NCBI GenBank assembly: GCA_964458325.1
Contig: CAYWIM010000043.1
Location: forward strand, 1 to 36,942
Length of the DNA: 36,942 nt
Reading direction: 5' to 3'
DNA from: JAGMXM01 sp964458325
GTDB taxonomy: Bacteria; Verrucomicrobiota; Verrucomicrobiia; Limisphaerales; UBA1319
Part shown: positions 21,857-30,650 of the stretch, one piece after another
How positions within the stretch are numbered: position 1 is the stretch's first letter
How the letters are laid out: every line of letters starts with the position of its first letter
Position numbers and translations under genes: made by a program
Notes under the pieces: model-generated
Told to the model about the DNA's origin: nothing
Seen by the model: only the letters and a program-made list of their open reading frames with translations
Databases searched by the model: none

Positions 21857-24692
21857 AGAAAGCATCCTCCGGCAGGCGAACCGACAGGATTCCTCCATCG
21901 GTTGTCGCTTCCAGCTTGCGGATGGGCATGAGATTCGCATCGAGCGCTCGAGCGCGCTCGAGCGCGGGATTCTTGAGCCGGACTTGCGCGTCGGCCTTCT
22001 CGATCTCCCATCTGCTCCCGCCAGTATCCAGAATGCGGAACCCACTGACCATGGTGTCGGCGGCCTTGAAACGCGCCGGGCGCGCCGCCCAACCGGCGGG
22101 ACGGCAGGTGGTGCCGGCCTGGATCAGGACTTTTTTCGAATCGCTAAGGGGCCGGTCATCGAGCGCAATAACGATGATGGCAGCGTAGGGGTTCGCGCAG
22201 GCAATCCGAACATCCGCGAGCTGCGCCGGACCGGCTTTTCCGAGGAACCCGGCGGCGGCCTGGACCTTGGGGGCGTTGACCGTGTATAGCCCCTGGCCGA
22301 AATCGGTGGTCAGCTCGCCGGTCGCACTGCGCACGATCTTCCGGTTGCGATCGATGAAGGCGGCCAGGTCTGCGGACCGCGTCCGGGCGGGATCGCCCCC
22401 ATAGTTCACATGGACCGGCCCGACCAGGAACGCGAGCGGATCCACGGCGCCCTGGAACGAGGCGTTTTCGGGCTTGTCTCCCATGTCGCGATTGGGATCG
22501 TAGGCGCGGCCTTCGGCGATGAGAGGCGTCTTCCGATCCCATAGATCCTGCAGAGACCGCTGCTCGACGACGACCGGAGCGGCCGGCTTGACATAGGATT
22601 TACGGTACATCAGGGCGGCCGCAGGGAACTGGCCCAGGAGCATGGGCGTGGCGTAGGTCCACTTGTTCAGCGGCGCCTGCCATTCGGGCGCGCCATTGGC
22701 GAACCAGAAGAACGTGTCGACACCCGTCAGGCTGCACTGGGCGGCGACCATCAGGGGGCCTTCGCTCTGATACAGCATGGGGGGAACCCACAGGCTCTCA
22801 GGGATCATGAATGGATGCCCCACCACCTGCTTGACATTGAACGGCAGCGACTCGGGCTCGAGCGTGCCCGAGGGATTCGAGAAGTACTGGTGCGGCAGGA
22901 TCTGCCAGCCGACGTTGAGGCCCTTGTGCTGGCCGTCGAAATAATGGTTCTTGCCGATGACCTCGTTGGCGGTGTAGCTCCAGCGCTCGGCGTCCTCGGT
23001 CAGCTCGTCCACCGACTTCCAGTTGCCCGCGTTGACGAGCTGGCGCGCGCCCAGATCTTCCCGGAGGAACCGGGCAACTTCCCGGTTCCAATCGAACATG
23101 GTCTCCGCCATGAACTGAAGCTGGTCGGCGAGGCGCTGCTCGCGTCCCGGGGCGCCGCCTTTGAGCTCGCGGGCGGCGGCGGTGAACTCCCAGACGATGA
23201 ACAGGCCGGGGATCCCTTCGGCGGCATTGTCGTCGGGATGCGCATAGTTCTTCCAGGCGCGGAGTGCGGCGGCATAGCTGCCATGCTTGCGGGCCACCCA
23301 TCGGGCGTATTGCCGGCGCAGGACCATCAGCGGTTCGCCGGCCACGCGCTGCATGGTGTAGAAGAGCATGCTGTCCTCGTTCTGGATCTGGATGACCGCC
23401 ACCGCGGGGTCGTCCTTGAGGGGGATGCCATTGTAGGGATTGGGCGTGGTGTACAGCGTTCGGATCCAGCCTTTGTAAGCCTCCTGCACCTTGGGATAGA
23501 AGAAGACCAGGGCGGACAGGTTGGCGTTGTCGGGAATGCCCCACGGGGGGAGCACCTCCGTGTGCGATCCCCAGTAAGGCGACAAGATCGTGTAGATGCC
23601 CGCCTGTTTCATGGCGGCAACCAGCTTGAAGGCCTCGTCCAGCTCCTTCGCATTGATGTCGGAAAGCGAGGGCGCGGGAGCCGCCTGGCCTTCGGGGGCA
23701 CGCCGGGGAGGGATCGGCGGAAGGTGCCCGTGCCAGCGGACGATGTTCACGCCGCGCTTGGCGAGGAATTGCGCGTGGCGCACCAGCTCCTCGAAACTCA
23801 GGTTGCGCTGGTTGTAATCGCTGCCGCCCCAGAACCGAATGGGCTGGCCATCGCCGCGGACGAAATCCATTCCGTCGGCGCTGCATCGGATAAAGCCATG
23901 TTCGCCAGCCACCTTCTCGTTGAGGAAACGCAGATCCAGCAGGGCGTCGGCCGAGAGCGGATCGGGCGCGGGCTGGAACTCCCAGGCCTGGCCCGGCTCG
24001 AACCGGATCACCTCCGGCCAGTTCTCGCCCGGGCGAAACTTGGCGTGCGGTTGGAAGGGCTCGTCGGCGAGGACGAGGCAATCCACCGCATTCCACATCT
24101 TCTCGGCTTTGCTGGCGCCGTCGCTGCCCAGCAGGAATTCGATCTTGTGCTCGCCGGCCGGCAAGCTGTGCGTTCCGAGATGAATCCAGGCCAGGGCGCG
24201 AAAGCCGGTCGAGCCATCGAGCGACACCGGCCGATGGTCCACCACGCGCGCGGCGGGCTCCGGTGGAGCCACGGCCGGAGCGCCCTTGCGCTTGCGCTCG
24301 ACATCGCGGACGACTCGCTCCCATTGGTCGCGGGCAGCCTTGTCCTCGGCTGCCATGGCTTTCGCGTCCACGGGAGTCCAATGGGTGGAATCGAGCCGAA
24401 AGGCGAGCCCGGTGGCGCGGTCGTTGGCGCGGACCCACAAGGCGTACTGGCCCGAGCTGGCCAGCCGCACCTTGTAGCCAACCACGCCCGCCGGATTCCC
24501 ATTCTCCGAAAAGCTCGAAATCCAGGCGCCACCGGACAGCTCATCGGGGTCCGCCTCGTCCAGGCCGGCATTGGGATAGACTCTCTGGAATGACGCCGAC
24601 TCCCCTTCAATCCAGTGCAAGGCGGCAAAGGCCGGCCCGGCGCACGCCGCCATCAGGCCGGCCAGAAGAAGAGGGAGCGTTCTCCGGACCAC
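21840..24692 (-). CDS. secreted clan-A-like glycoside hydrolase with N-terminal carbohydrate-binding domain
   Basis: A 950-aa exported protein. The N-terminal beta-sandwich (LHWIEGESASFQRV..., residues about 30-160) resembles CBM6/35-type binding domains. The (beta/alpha)8 barrel starts near DFVRGDGQPIRFWGGSDYNQ, carries the acid/base QIQNEDS (Glu439) and a candidate nucleophile MIPESLW (Glu632), matching the NE...E layout of clan A families. A Gly-rich stretch and a beta-rich C-terminal domain end in FYVLVD. The start is GTG 24692, because it gives an n-region VRRTLPLLLAGLMAACAGPA; the frame runs upstream through repeat copy B, which is not protein-like. Specific GH family and substrate are not assigned. 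Confidence 0.8.
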   Translation of the reverse strand: MVRRTLPLLLAGLMAACAGPAFAALHWIEGESASFQRVYPNAGLDEADPDELSGGAWISSFSENGNPAGVVGYKVRLASSGQYALWVRANDRATGLAFRLDSTHWTPVDAKAMAAEDKAARDQWERVVRDVERKRKGAPAVAPPEPAARVVDHRPVSLDGSTGFRALAWIHLGTHSLPAGEHKIEFLLGSDGASKAEKMWNAVDCLVLADEPFQPHAKFRPGENWPEVIRFEPGQAWEFQPAPDPLSADALLDLRFLNEKVAGEHGFIRCSADGMDFVRGDGQPIRFWGGSDYNQRNLSFEELVRHAQFLAKRGVNIVRWHGHLPPIPPRRAPEGQAAPAPSLSDINAKELDEAFKLVAAMKQAGIYTILSPYWGSHTEVLPPWGIPDNANLSALVFFYPKVQEAYKGWIRTLYTTPNPYNGIPLKDDPAVAVIQIQNEDSMLFYTMQRVAGEPLMVLRRQYARWVARKHGSYAAALRAWKNYAHPDDNAAEGIPGLFIVWEFTAAARELKGGAPGREQRLADQLQFMAETMFDWNREVARFLREDLGARQLVNAGNWKSVDELTEDAERWSYTANEVIGKNHYFDGQHKGLNVGWQILPHQYFSNPSGTLEPESLPFNVKQVVGHPFMIPESLWVPPMLYQSEGPLMVAAQCSLTGVDTFFWFANGAPEWQAPLNKWTYATPMLLGQFPAAALMYRKSYVKPAAPVVVEQRSLQDLWDRKTPLIAEGRAYDPNRDMGDKPENASFQGAVDPLAFLVGPVHVNYGGDPARTRSADLAAFIDRNRKIVRSATGELTTDFGQGLYTVNAPKVQAAAGFLGKAGPAQLADVRIACANPYAAIIVIALDDRPLSDSKKVLIQAGTTCRPAGWAARPARFKAADTMVSGFRILDTGGSRWEIEKADAQVRLKNPALERARALDANLMPIRKLEATTDGGILSVRLPEDAFYVLVD

Positions 24693-24799
24693 GATTCGCG
24701 GTTTGCACTCCTGAACCGCAGAATGCCGCCTCTCCCTGCCCTCTGCCCCGCGGTGGGCGGGCGAGAGGGCGGCCGAAGGCCGGAAGAGATGCGGTTCAT
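24693..24799 (-). repeat. dispersed intergenic repeat, copy B
   Basis: Minus-strand counterpart of copy A: ATGAACCG, then CGGCCTTCGGCCGCCCTCTC, then AGAGGGCAGGGAGAGG, TGCGGTT and a CCGCGAA block. It stands directly before the GTG start of the clan-A hydrolase, as copy A does for sulfatase 2. The rest of the gap to 24849 holds no gene. Confidence 0.7.
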
Positions 24800-24848
24800 G
24801 GGGATCGATCGGTGGCATCATGGCTAACACGCGGACGATCGTTTCATT

Positions 24849-27293
24849 TCACTCGACCTTTTGGAAGTGCAAGTTCCGCAGCCCGGCGCTGGTGGAGGCA
24901 TTCTGGAGATGAATACGAACCGTGAGCCGGCCATCCGAGACGGGCACGGTCAGCGCAGATGTCCATTGCAGCTGGCCGGAAGCCAGCTCGTAGCTGCCGG
25001 CATCCTCGCCCTCGAATTCCACTCGCTGCGCGGTGGCGCTGTAGGCGTCGCCGACCTCGGCGCTAACGAGGTATTTTCCGTTTTCGACCCGAACTTCGAA
25101 ATCGTACCAATCGTTGGGATTGGTGGCGGGAGAGCCGGTCTGGGTGTGAATGACCTTGCGCAGCTGGGCGCTCTGGTTGGCCTGCCCCGAGGGCTGGCGG
25201 AAATCCACCTTGCCGGCCGCGCACCAGTCGCCCAGCAGCCAGCCGTAGCCGATGGTGTCCGTGTAGGCGTGCAGCCGCCGGCGGCCCTCGCAGAGATAGT
25301 AAATCTCGGCGAATCGGAACTGGCCCGATGTGATCGGCGGAGCCACCGGATCGAGCGAGCCATGCCACAATTCGTAGAGCTGGGGGAATGTGTTGAGCAG
25401 ATAGCGATACCGGCCGGCGTAGTCGGGCGCCGGCCCCTTGGCGACCACCGAGAAGTGCAGATGACCCCATTGCCAGTCGCCCCAGATGAAGCCCAGCAGC
25501 TGGCCGCGGGTCACGGTGTCCCCGGTCTGAATCCGCAGCTTGGCCACATTCAGATGCTGGTAGACATAGTAGATCCCCGGCTGCGCGGCGCTCTCGATCA
25601 GGAGACACGCTTCATTCGTGCTGCTCGTGGGCGTCGCCCACCGGATCGTGCCGTCCTCGACGGCCTGCAAACCGTGCAGCTCCTGTCCGCGGGCGGCATG
25701 CATATTCAAGTCGGTGCCCTCGTGCGAGCGCGTCGGCAACAGGTAGGCGAACATCCCGCTGTCCTCATCCATCGTCCAGACATAGCCGTCTTCCCGGCTG
25801 ATCGGGAACGTGAACCGCACCGGATCGAGCAGCGGCCGGGCGGGATCGGAAAGGCAGAGCAATGCATCACGAGCGGTGAGCGCATGGATCAGAGGATAGT
25901 CCGCATCCGTAGTCAGCCGGGCCACCGGCTGGGTATCGGCAACAAACAGGCGAATGCCGTTGACGATCGCAGGCCGATCGCGCCGGGCCACGCGCAGCCG
26001 CGCCTGGACGCCGTCCACGGCCACCGCGGCATAATCGTTCGTGATGGCCAGGAGCTCGACCTCTTTGCCCATGAACTGGTGGCGCTGGCCCACGGCGAAA
26101 TCGACGTAGGCGGCGTTGCCCCACACGATCGGGGCGGCGGCCGCCGAGGGCGGCGCCAGCCGGAAGAACTCGTTGCTGGCGCCCATCGGCAGAGTGACCG
26201 ATTTGCGGCCGTGGGCCACGCCAGGCTCCATCTCGACTCGGGTCCAGGTGCTGGTCTGGGTCACAACAGACGTGCGCTGGAGCTCGACGTCATCCGGCTG
26301 TGCCGGCCAGCTCAGGAGCACATCGCTATCCCCGGGCTGGATCTCGAGGCGGAACGGCGGGGCGTCCCGCGTGAACAATTCGAGGACTTCGCTGGGCGAC
26401 AGTGCGCGGTCATAGACTCGCACGTCATCGAGCAAGCCGCCGTAAAACCGGGTGGCGTTCAGGTCCTGGCGGCCGCCGATGAAGAGATCGCCGGCCGGCT
26501 GGATCCCGTCCCCGCCGTTCGGCGTCGTGCCGCAGGGTTGTCCGTCCATGTAAAGCGTGCCGCCCGAGCCCGGAGCCACCGTCAGGGTGCAGAGGTGCCA
26601 GGCATCATCGTTGTACGGACCGGAGGTTGTCAGGATCGGATTCTGGGCCGTGTCGTTGCTGTCGCGGATGGTGACGAGCATCTGGTTCCGATCCGGCGCG
26701 CTGGCGGCGGAAGACTCGCCCAGATAAATGTTCACGCTATGGGCCGTGTTATAGGCCGCGTGGCTGAAAATGTATTGGAAACCGTTGCCATCGAGCTCGG
26801 CCGCGCGGAACCAGAAGGAGACGGTGAAAGCCGTGCCGTAGTCGAAATCGGGCGCCCGCAGATGATCGTTCACCTCATCCAGCACCAGCGCATTGGAGAC
26901 GATTCCACTCGCCCAGACCGGGCCGTTCACCAGGATCGCATCGTGCCCGTTGCCGCTTGCGTCGGCCGCGGTCGTGCCGGCGCCGTCGTCCAAGGTCCAA
27001 TGGGCGATAGGATCGGGCCGGAGCGGAGTGACCCACAGGACGGCATTGCTGCTGGTGGCGCTGGAAAACAGATTGCTGACTGTGACCGCAAACAGCGTCC
27101 CATCCATATCCATCGTGACCGAGGCAGGAGCGCCTGTCACCGTGCCGTGATGGCCGCCCACGCCGTCGCTGGCGCTGCCTTCGAATGTGTAGTGGGCCAC
27201 CAGCTCCGCCGATGCCCGCGACGCGAACCCGAGCAGGACGCACGCAAGCAGCACCATCGCCGAGCAGGGAATGCGAAATCCAGAGGCGCGCAT
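24849..27293 (-). CDS. secreted LamG / M23 metallopeptidase fusion protein
   Basis: An 814-aa exported protein. Signal peptide is residues 1-30 (MRASGFRIPCSAMVLLACVL). Residues 29-54 look like a broken LamG start (AHYTFEGSASDGVGGHHGT), a full LamG domain follows at about 95-303, then a WP...FFRL beta module. A domain of unknown function leads to an M23 peptidase with zinc ligands His524 and Asp528 (HEGTD) and HLH at 611-613. The C-terminal ~130 residues form a beta-sandwich. M23 enzymes cut peptidoglycan cross-links or Gly-rich proteins; here fusion to LamG points to binding of a glycan and a role outside the cell. The start is ATG 27293; the frame runs further upstream to 27569, without a signal sequence. 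No ribosome binding site stands out. Confidence 0.82.
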   Translation of the reverse strand: MRASGFRIPCSAMVLLACVLLGFASRASAELVAHYTFEGSASDGVGGHHGTVTGAPASVTMDMDGTLFAVTVSNLFSSATSSNAVLWVTPLRPDPIAHWTLDDGAGTTAADASGNGHDAILVNGPVWASGIVSNALVLDEVNDHLRAPDFDYGTAFTVSFWFRAAELDGNGFQYIFSHAAYNTAHSVNIYLGESSAASAPDRNQMLVTIRDSNDTAQNPILTTSGPYNDDAWHLCTLTVAPGSGGTLYMDGQPCGTTPNGGDGIQPAGDLFIGGRQDLNATRFYGGLLDDVRVYDRALSPSEVLELFTRDAPPFRLEIQPGDSDVLLSWPAQPDDVELQRTSVVTQTSTWTRVEMEPGVAHGRKSVTLPMGASNEFFRLAPPSAAAAPIVWGNAAYVDFAVGQRHQFMGKEVELLAITNDYAAVAVDGVQARLRVARRDRPAIVNGIRLFVADTQPVARLTTDADYPLIHALTARDALLCLSDPARPLLDPVRFTFPISREDGYVWTMDEDSGMFAYLLPTRSHEGTDLNMHAARGQELHGLQAVEDGTIRWATPTSSTNEACLLIESAAQPGIYYVYQHLNVAKLRIQTGDTVTRGQLLGFIWGDWQWGHLHFSVVAKGPAPDYAGRYRYLLNTFPQLYELWHGSLDPVAPPITSGQFRFAEIYYLCEGRRRLHAYTDTIGYGWLLGDWCAAGKVDFRQPSGQANQSAQLRKVIHTQTGSPATNPNDWYDFEVRVENGKYLVSAEVGDAYSATAQRVEFEGEDAGSYELASGQLQWTSALTVPVSDGRLTVRIHLQNASTSAGLRNLHFQKVE

Positions 27294-27543
27294 CGGCAGA
27301 TGCCCCCTTCGTCCTGATCCGCTTTGAGACCATGAACCGCAGCCGCCGACATAGAGAGGCGGATGGACATGAGCAACCCGCCTCGCGGCCTCGGCGGCTG
27401 CCTCAGGCAGGTTCATGGATCGCGGATGGTTTTTCGCTGTGAATTCGGATTCGTTCATCGGAAGTGGTCGGTGGGGAGGTTTTGTTTGGTGCTGGCGCCG
27501 AAAAGAAAAACTGTGGCTGTTCAGGCGCCGAAACCGCACATCC

Positions 27544-27632
27544 ACGCGAATGGACGCGAATGCCGCCAACGCGCCAGGAATGCACAGCCCGGTTCTTTTC
27601 TCATTTGCGTGTATTGGCGTTCATTTGCGGTT
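27544..27632. repeat. GCGAATG direct/inverted repeat cluster
   Basis: Tandem ACGCGAATGG ACGCGAATG at 27544-27562, and CATTTGCG-type copies at 27603-27632 in the opposite orientation (ATTTGCGTGTATTGGCGTTC). Such CGCGAATGNACGCGAATG stretches are recurrent in intergenic DNA of PVC bacteria, from memory. Function unknown. Confidence 0.5.
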
Positions 27633-27669
27633 GGCCTAAACAGGTAAGAAAAATCAGCTCGTGTGTCAG

Positions 27670-27702
27670 CCGCGGGCAGGCGCTTCGTGCGCCCGCCCGC
27701 GG
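27670..27702 (-). terminator. strong GC hairpin, likely transcription terminator for the triple-module gene
   Basis: A 14-bp stem (27670-27683 with 27689-27702, one A/C mismatch) and a 5-base loop lie 22 bp after the stop of the triple-module gene. On the minus strand a TTTTT run follows about 15 bases downstream, later than in a classical terminator. It would separate the LacI-led half from the M23/sulfatase half of the minus-strand series. Confidence 0.55.
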
Positions 27703-27723
27703 GGATGTGTTCAGGGCCCGCGA

Positions 27724-30579
27724 TCACTTGCGCAGGCGGAAGAACGCGTTGGCGGTGCCGAGGGGCAGGGTCACCACGCTGCGGCCATCCTGGGCGACGG
27801 GAGATTCCGCGACCTGAGCCCACGAAGCGTCATTGGCCAGCGAACCGGCGGACTCAAGCTGGAATCCAGCGGCGCTCTCGGGCCACGAGATCCGAATGCT
27901 GCCGCCCGCAAGCTCGATCTCCAGCGCCGGCGCGGGAACGGGTTCGCGTCCGACGGCCCAATTCACCGCGGCTTCGAACAACGCATACACATTGGGTGTA
28001 TAGGGGGCAGTGGTGGCCGTGTTGGATGAGTAGACGAACATGCCGACCCGGCGGGCCGGCGCGGCCATGCCGACCATCTGTGCGCCGGCATCATAGGCAA
28101 AGATGGTGTAATGCTCCGGATGATCCACCATGGTCGCGACCAGGATCGCTCCCGCGCCGACCGTCCGGCCGTAGCATCCGCTGGTGGGGGTCACGTAGAC
28201 GGGGACATCGCCCGACAAGCCCGCCGCCAGGGGATGCGCAGCGTTGATGATCGTGATGTTCGTCTGCAGGTTGATGTAGGTGAAGATGCCGAAGTCATTC
28301 GTGGTGACGGTGCCGGTCAGCGCCATGTCATCGAAAATGAAGGACTCATTCGCGATGACGGGCTTGGCCAGGTCGCGGAAGGCGTTCCCGACGTTGCCGG
28401 AGCTGATGGACTCGCTCACGATGATGAGGTCGTAGTCGTTCGTGGTGGCATGGTCCCGCAGGGCGGGGATGCCGGACGCGCTCGTGGCGGCCCGGGTGGT
28501 GACGGTATTTCCGAGGGACGCCAGGTGGTCGCGGACCGCGATATCTGACACGCTGGGCGTGGCGGTATTGACGACGAAGAGAATCCACAAGGGCTCGGGC
28601 GGCGTGCCCACGACAATGTTCACGGGCGCCGACCCGGTCTGAAGCCCGTCGTTGTCCCTGGCCACGGCAGCCAGCGAGTACCGGCCTTCGGCCACGGAGG
28701 GCCAGACGATTTCGAACGGCGCGGCGGCGTCCTCTCCGATCCAGATCGTTCCTCTCGAGGATGTGGCGTAGAACTGGACGTTGGTCACGCTGCCGTTGGC
28801 ATCCTGCGCCTGGCATTGGATCGAGATATTGGCGCCAGCGGGGAAGGCCGCATCGGGCGCCGGGCTGGCGATCCGCACCGTGGGCGGCGTGCGATTAACC
28901 CCCCAGTTGACGGCCGCCTCGAACAAGTGGCGCCCTTCGGGGGTGAAGCTGGCGGCGGCCATATCGAGCATGAACAGAGCCACCCGCCGGGCCGGCGCCG
29001 ACGTTCCATCCGACAGCTGCGCGCCCGTTTCGTAGCCGAAGATGACGGACTTGGCGGGATCATCCACCAGGTGCGCAATCGCAATCGCGTTTGGATTCGG
29101 GCTGACATCGCCCCACATGAACGTTTCGGGAGCCGTGACGACTGCGTGCGGGCCGGCCGCCAGGCCGGCAGCCAGCGGATGGCCGGCATTGGCGATCACA
29201 AGCTGGGTCTGCGCGTTCGTCGTCCCATACACCACGTTCGCCTCGAGCCCGCACATGCCCATGTCGTCCAGGATGAAGGGCTCCCAGGTGATGACGGGAA
29301 CGGTCGCATCATGGAACTTGGCGAGGACGTCGCCCGAGCTGATGGTCCCGGAAATCAGCACCAGGAGCTTATCCTCAGCGTCTGCGGAAGACGAGGCGGA
29401 AGCCAGCTTGGTGGCCACCTCGATGCCCATGCTGTGGAGGATGTTGCTGACCGCCGCGTCGCCCGACCCCAGCGTCAGGTTGTTCACGACGAACAGGGCC
29501 GGCTTGGGCGGCGCGCCCACGGTGATCGCCACGGACGGCGAGTTCATGGTCAGGCCGTCGTTGTCGGTGGCGACCGCCATCAGGATGTATTTGCCTTCGG
29601 GCGCCTGGCTCCAGGCAAACGCATATGGCGGGGCGGTGTCCTGCCCGAGCCACTGATTGGTGGCAGCGCTTTGGGCATAGAAATCGACGCTTGCGATGCT
29701 GCCGCCTGCGTCCTGGGCCTGGGCCTGGATCGAGATGCTGGCGTTGGCCGCAAAGGTCGCGCCAGCTTGCGGGCTGGTGATGGCCGCGGTCGGAGCCACC
29801 AGCAAAGACGGCTCCAGGGCCCAGGTCACCGCGGCATCCAGGAGCGTGTAGGCATCCATCGCATACGGCACCTCGACGGCCTGCGTCGCGAAACCGAACA
29901 GGAAAAAGCCCACGCGCCGGGCCGGCGCGCTCAAGCCCACCATCGGGGCGCCGGCGTCATAGGCGAAGATGGCGCAATTGGTCGGGGCGTTCATGGCGGT
30001 AGCCACGCGGATGGCGCCGCTGCCCAGTGTGCGTCCCCAGCCCGCGGTGAGGTTAGTGCTGTAGACGGTGACCGGGCCGGACAATCCAGCCGCGAGGGCA
30101 TGAACCGAGTTCGTGACTTCAATCTGGGTCTGCAGCGTGGTCTGGCCGGAATCGCCCGCCGCAGCGCCCGTCATGGCCATGTCGTCGTAGAGGGCCCACT
30201 CCATCACGATCACCGGCTTGCCGAGGTATCGGAAGGCATCCCCGACGCTGGCGGAGGAGATGGACTCGCTGACGATCACCAGGTCGTATTGGTTGGTCGT
30301 GGCCGCATCTCGGAGCTTGGCCCGCCCGATGTAGCTGGTGTCGGTGGCCGCGTAGTAGGTGACGCTGTGGCCCAATGCGAAGGCCAGGCGCGCCGCGATC
30401 GCGGCGTCTCCGGGATTGGCGGGATCGGCGCTGACAACGAAGAGGATGTTCGCGGCTCGCGCGGGCAGCGCGATCCACAAGGCCAGCAGCAGCATTCCGG
30501 CGATCCTGGCCGGCCAGGCACGGCAAAGCCCCGCGAAGCCGGGGCGATCGATCCGTCGAGTTTTTGGAGTGTTCATCAT
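27724..30579 (-). CDS. large secreted protein with three ThuA/amidotransferase-like modules and two Ig-like domains
   Basis: A 951-aa exported protein from ATG 30579 (signal to about residue 43, MLLLALWIALPARA). Three ~200-aa modules (about residues 45-255, 360-565 and 665-890) share I(V)SESISSxxVGxAFR, KPVIxxE...DDMxxTG, HPLAAGL and SAPARRVG. Between them are two Ig-like (Big_7/PF17957-type) domains, starting TSPQAGATFAAN and ASPAPDAAFPAG. The C-terminal module ends WP...FFRLRK. The modules resemble a class-I amidotransferase/ThuA Rossmann-like fold, but I see no Cys-His-Glu triad. An alternative start at 30654 gives ATGA overlap with the stop of the prepilin-like gene but a 25-residue extension before the signal. 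DNA copies 1 and 3 are close enough to suggest recent duplication. Function unknown; secreted glycan-binding role is possible. Confidence 0.75.
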   Translation of the reverse strand: MMNTPKTRRIDRPGFAGLCRAWPARIAGMLLLALWIALPARAANILFVVSADPANPGDAAIAARLAFALGHSVTYYAATDTSYIGRAKLRDAATTNQYDLVIVSESISSASVGDAFRYLGKPVIVMEWALYDDMAMTGAAAGDSGQTTLQTQIEVTNSVHALAAGLSGPVTVYSTNLTAGWGRTLGSGAIRVATAMNAPTNCAIFAYDAGAPMVGLSAPARRVGFFLFGFATQAVEVPYAMDAYTLLDAAVTWALEPSLLVAPTAAITSPQAGATFAANASISIQAQAQDAGGSIASVDFYAQSAATNQWLGQDTAPPYAFAWSQAPEGKYILMAVATDNDGLTMNSPSVAITVGAPPKPALFVVNNLTLGSGDAAVSNILHSMGIEVATKLASASSSADAEDKLLVLISGTISSGDVLAKFHDATVPVITWEPFILDDMGMCGLEANVVYGTTNAQTQLVIANAGHPLAAGLAAGPHAVVTAPETFMWGDVSPNPNAIAIAHLVDDPAKSVIFGYETGAQLSDGTSAPARRVALFMLDMAAASFTPEGRHLFEAAVNWGVNRTPPTVRIASPAPDAAFPAGANISIQCQAQDANGSVTNVQFYATSSRGTIWIGEDAAAPFEIVWPSVAEGRYSLAAVARDNDGLQTGSAPVNIVVGTPPEPLWILFVVNTATPSVSDIAVRDHLASLGNTVTTRAATSASGIPALRDHATTNDYDLIIVSESISSGNVGNAFRDLAKPVIANESFIFDDMALTGTVTTNDFGIFTYINLQTNITIINAAHPLAAGLSGDVPVYVTPTSGCYGRTVGAGAILVATMVDHPEHYTIFAYDAGAQMVGMAAPARRVGMFVYSSNTATTAPYTPNVYALFEAAVNWAVGREPVPAPALEIELAGGSIRISWPESAAGFQLESAGSLANDASWAQVAESPVAQDGRSVVTLPLGTANAFFRLRK

Positions 30580-30650
30580 GTCCAGTGAGTTAGGGGTTAT
30601 GGGTCTGTGCAGAAAAATCGGCATGTCTCGATCGGCTCGATCCGGGGGCT

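Larger units (their letters stand above)
27294..27723. other. 430-bp intergenic region with a hairpin and a short GAATG repeat cluster
   Basis: No gene is supported. It contains the terminator-like hairpin at 27670-27702 and tandem ACGCGAATGG/ACGCGAATG (27544-27562) with inverted relatives (CATTTGCG at 27603-27632). The rest, 27294-27540, has no recognised element except a possible leader of the M23 gene. Confidence 0.6.

Noticed and set aside
24861..27317. 818-aa plus-strand ORF opposite the LamG/M23 gene
   Set aside because: GC-rich antisense shadow: no signal peptide, domain or ribosome binding site.
28816..30588. 590-aa plus-strand ORF opposite the triple-module gene
   Set aside because: Gly/Arg/Asp-rich antisense shadow without domains.
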